Positions 6,757 through 8,573 of a DNA stretch of 8,573 nt are shown piece after piece. Position 1 is the stretch's first letter, and the number at the start of each line of letters is the position of its first letter. The position numbers and the translations under genes are program-made. The stretch is from an uncultured Pseudodesulfovibrio sp. (GTDB lineage: Bacteria; Desulfobacterota; Desulfovibrionia; Desulfovibrionales; Desulfovibrionaceae). The notes under the pieces are model-generated. The model was not told where the DNA came from. It did not search any database and saw only the letters and a program-made list of their open reading frames with translations. The DNA lies in NCBI GenBank assembly GCA_947259235.1, contig CAMYLL010000093.1, positions 1 through 8,573 of the forward strand, written 5' to 3'.

Positions 6757-6800
6757 ATGCAAGAAGCCCCGAAACCGTTATGGTTCGGGGCTTCCTGCAT
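6757..6800 (-). terminator. Long hairpin after the Sel1-repeat gene
   Basis: GAAGCCCCGAAACC (6763-6776) pairs with GGTTCGGGGCTTC (6782-6794) with one bulged A and loop GTTAT. Beyond an A/C mismatch, ATGCA (6757-6761) pairs with TGCAT (6796-6800). It lies 43 bases after the Sel1 stop codon. On the minus strand the 3' side reads GGGGCTTCTTGC, with only a short T-rich tail, so it is a likely but not classical terminator and may also act as a 3'-end stabiliser. Confidence 0.6.
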
Positions 6801-6843
6801 ATTTATCAACAGTTATGGAAAACATCTTGGCTTGGCCGGACGG

Positions 6844-7614
6844 TTACTTCTCCGCCTGGGCGGCTATCCAGGCGTTGGCGCGCCGGGCGGCCACGCGCCG
6901 CGCCTCGGGCGACAGGGGGGAGGCGGCACGCATCAGCAGCCGGTTGGCCTCGGGGTGGCCCTGGCTCCCGGCAATGGCCAGCCACATGCCGGCGGACACC
7001 GGGTCCCGATCGCCGCCCACACCGCGCAGGTAGACCACGCCCAGGGCGGCCTGGTCCTCGACGAATCCCTGGTCCGCAGCCTTCATCAACCACTGGCGGG
7101 CCACGGCGTTGTCCTTGTCCACCAGGTTGCCCGTAATATGGAGGATGGCCAGGTTGAACTGGCTCTCCGCGTCGCCACTGTCCGCGGCCTTGCGGGTCCA
7201 GTCCAGGAACAGCTGCGGGTCCCGGTGGACGCCCAGGCCGCGTCCGTAGGCAAAGGCCATCAGCCCCTGGGCACGGGGATGCCCCTGCTCGGCAGCGGCC
7301 AGGATGTATGAAAATCCCGTGGCCGGGTCCTGCTCCACGCCCTGGCCGCGCAGATACATCAGGCCCAGGGAGAACTGGGCGTGGGGTTCGCCGCTTTCCG
7401 CCGCCATTGTCGCCCAGCGCATGGCCTCGTCCTGGTCCGGGGGCACGCCAAGGCCGTCGTAGTACATGCGGGCGATCTCGTATTGCGCCTGCGCGTCGCC
7501 GTGGCGCGCGGCAACCATGGTCTTGCCCCCGATCTCGGGCAGGGCCAGGGCCGCGGCCGCAACGAGCAGGAGCATGGGAAAGAGGACGGCGAGAAACGAT
7601 CTGAAGATGGTCAT
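6844..7614 (-). CDS. Exported Sel1-like repeat protein, 256 aa
   Basis: Probable periplasmic or membrane-tethered scaffold made of Sel1 (TPR-like) repeats; the partner is unknown. Residues 1-27 are a signal sequence or anchor (hydrophobic 4-25, ending ALALPEI). Five full 36-residue repeats follow at about 39-74, 75-110, 111-146, 147-182 and 183-218. Each has the pattern G-x-x-x-A/S-Q-x-x-L-A/G...Y-x-x-G-x-G-V...A-x-x-W-x-x-x-A-A. A partial sixth starts at GHPEANRLL (219-227). A short Arg/Ala-rich tail ends the protein. The ATG at 7614 has AAGGAG 7 bases upstream. The frame stays open further upstream, but only inside the preceding gene. It begins 20 bases after the helicase-nuclease stop, so the two are very likely co-transcribed. 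No cysteine is present and no lipobox is seen. Confidence 0.9.
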   Translation of the reverse strand: MTIFRSFLAVLFPMLLLVAAAALALPEIGGKTMVAARHGDAQAQYEIARMYYDGLGVPPDQDEAMRWATMAAESGEPHAQFSLGLMYLRGQGVEQDPATGFSYILAAAEQGHPRAQGLMAFAYGRGLGVHRDPQLFLDWTRKAADSGDAESQFNLAILHITGNLVDKDNAVARQWLMKAADQGFVEDQAALGVVYLRGVGGDRDPVSAGMWLAIAGSQGHPEANRLLMRAASPLSPEARRVAARRANAWIAAQAEK

Positions 7615-7634
7615 GGCGAAACTCCTTGGAAAGG

Positions 7635-8573
7635 TTACCAGTCCACGGGCAGCTTGACTTTCTGCCCGGCCTTGTTGGTGAAGAATATATGGCCGTGCTC
7701 CCGGCCGAAGAGGTAGACGTCGCGGGTCACCTCCACATCCTTGCGGCAGTACTGGGTGATCAGGTCGAGCCGCCCCTCCTTCCACCACTTGAGAGCCATG
7801 AGCCCGTCGGCCGACTTGCCCACGTCGAGGGTGGCCTGGGCCACGGTATCGAGCTTGAGGCGGTAGCCCAGGCGGGCGTTGATCTCCACCAGCAGGTCGA
7901 GGCTGGGCAGCCCGCGAAAGTTGAAGGGGTGCAGGCCGCCGAGCACCGCGTAGTCGAACTTCACGTGGTTGAAGCCGATGACCAGGTCGAACTCGCGCAG
8001 CCGGGCCACCAGGGCGTCCATGTCATCCTGCTCGAAATCTTCCATGGCCCCGCTCCCGGAGTCCCATAGGCAGGCGATGGACACGCCCATGCGGTCGGCC
8101 CGGTTCCAGCCGCCCACCTCGTCGGCGGAGAAGCGAGTCTCGATGTCGATGACGCCGAAGCGTCCGGGGTCGGGCTTATGCGCGGCCGGGCCGAAGATCG
8201 GAGCGGAACGGTTCATGTCTATCTCCTTGACGCTGGTGGCGAGGGGGTCGCCCGTGCGGATGGATTCGAGGACGAACCGGGCGGCGCGCTTGTCTATGGG
8301 CCGGTTGCCCGAGCCGCACTTGGGCGAATGGACGCAGGAGGGACAGCCCAGCTCGCAGGGACATTCGTCGATGGTGCGCAGGGTGGTCAGCAACAGGTCG
8401 TCCGCCGCGTCAAAGGCCTGGCGGGTCAGCCCCGCGCCGCCGGGCATGCCGTCGTAGATGAAAACGGCCGGGCCTTCCACCTGGGGATGCATGGGGGTGG
8501 AGATGCCGCCCAGGTCGTTGCGGTCGGTCATCACCAGCAGGGGCAGCATGCCGATGGCCGCATGCTCGAAGGC
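7635..8573 (-). CDS. MrfA-type DEAD/DEAH helicase C-terminus fused to a DEDDy exonuclease domain, 5' end beyond the window
   Basis: 312 residues are visible; the ATPase core lies outside. Visible residues 1 to about 115 match the C-terminal (DUF1998-type) region of MrfA/YprA helicases: AFEHAAIG, IYDGMPGGAGL, then the metal-binding cluster CPCELGCPSCVHSPKC (Cys 71, 73, 77, 80, 86) and GNRPIDK. From residue 139 a ribonuclease H-like 3'-5' exonuclease domain follows (counted from the internal Met at visible residue 120): D24-x-E26 in VIDIET, N83-x3-F-D88 in FNHVKFD, and Y156-x3-D160 in YCRKDV. All four acidic residues of the DEDDy set are present. This domain resembles MrfB/YprB, which in Bacillus subtilis is a separate neighbour of MrfA and acts with it in mitomycin C repair. 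The MrfB C-terminal TPR part is absent; the protein ends soon after motif III. The stop is TAA at 7637-7635. Confidence 0.88.
   Translation of the reverse strand, partial: AFEHAAIGMLPLLVMTDRNDLGGISTPMHPQVEGPAVFIYDGMPGGAGLTRQAFDAADDLLLTTLRTIDECPCELGCPSCVHSPKCGSGNRPIDKRAARFVLESIRTGDPLATSVKEIDMNRSAPIFGPAAHKPDPGRFGVIDIETRFSADEVGGWNRADRMGVSIACLWDSGSGAMEDFEQDDMDALVARLREFDLVIGFNHVKFDYAVLGGLHPFNFRGLPSLDLLVEINARLGYRLKLDTVAQATLDVGKSADGLMALKWWKEGRLDLITQYCRKDVEVTRDVYLFGREHGHIFFTNKAGQKVKLPVDW
8214..8228 (-). promoter_or_regulatory. Internal ribosome-binding site and ATG at the helicase/nuclease junction
   Basis: AAGGAG (8228-8223), a 6-base spacer ATAGAC and ATG (8216-8214) lie in frame within the fused gene, exactly between the helicase C-terminus and the exonuclease domain. 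Translation from here would give a complete 193-residue nuclease beginning MNRSAPIFG. The start codon is followed by A, so the string ATGA is present, as at many coupled stop/start overlaps. The helicase frame does not use that TGA and reads through. Confidence 0.55.

Larger units (their letters stand above)
6477..6843. other. Gene-free intergenic region, 367 bases
   Basis: No convincing gene on either strand: short open frames here lack ribosome-binding sites and coding-type third positions. It holds the leader of the TAXI gene, three CGCCTYCGGCG hairpins, an 8-base CCAAAGGG stem, a 10-base palindrome AAGATATCTT at 6744-6753 and a long hairpin after the Sel1 gene. It is the 3' side of the Sel1 gene and the 5' side of the TAXI gene, both on the minus strand. 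I did not find a promoter I would defend. Confidence 0.6.

Noticed and set aside
6844..7614. Sel1-repeat protein as the missing TPR part of MrfB
   Set aside because: It carries an N-terminal signal sequence, so it would be exported away from the cytoplasmic nuclease, and it has its own strong ribosome-binding site.

Overview
The window is GC-rich, with codons ending mostly in C or G. It looks like chromosomal DNA of a sulfate-reducing deltaproteobacterium of the Desulfovibrio/Pseudodesulfovibrio kind. The basis is the NfnAB bifurcating transhydrogenase, a membrane-anchored TAXI protein, a DEAD/DEAH helicase with a C-terminal nuclease domain, and intergenic CGCCTCCGGCG hairpin repeats of a style I associate with these genomes. 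The assignment is inference; there is no rRNA or other taxonomic marker. No prophage, transposase, CRISPR array or tRNA was seen.

Layout. (1) 1-2413, minus strand: the first 638 codons of a copper-exporting P1B-type ATPase (copA), whose 3' end lies beyond base 1. Upstream of it on the same strand is a 137-residue protein of unknown function. (2) 2414-2721: a divergent control region with two candidate sigma-70 promoters, a perfect 20-base palindrome and a repeated AACANTTGTCAG element. (3) 2722-4978, plus strand: nfnA and nfnB, overlapping by 8 bases, encoding the NADH-dependent reduced ferredoxin:NADP+ oxidoreductase. (4) 5018-5051: a strong hairpin between convergent transcription units. 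(5) 5073-6476, minus strand: an orphan TAXI-type solute-binding protein with two predicted membrane anchors and a cytoplasmic tail. (6) 6477-6843: a gene-free stretch of hairpins and repeats. (7) 6844-8573, minus strand: a two-gene unit. Its first gene encodes the C-terminal end of an MrfA-type helicase fused to a DEDDy exonuclease domain of the MrfB/YprB kind. The second encodes an exported Sel1-repeat protein.

How the genes fit together. nfnAB is a clear two-subunit enzyme that balances NADH, NADPH and ferredoxin. copA is copper detoxification. The helicase-nuclease gene probably acts in DNA repair: in Bacillus subtilis MrfA and MrfB are separate, neighbouring proteins that act together on mitomycin C damage, whereas here both activities lie in one reading frame. 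A well-placed AAGGAG/ATG inside that frame could also make the nuclease domain alone. This is the most interesting point in the window. The rest is ordinary core or accessory metabolism, with several untested regulatory palindromes.
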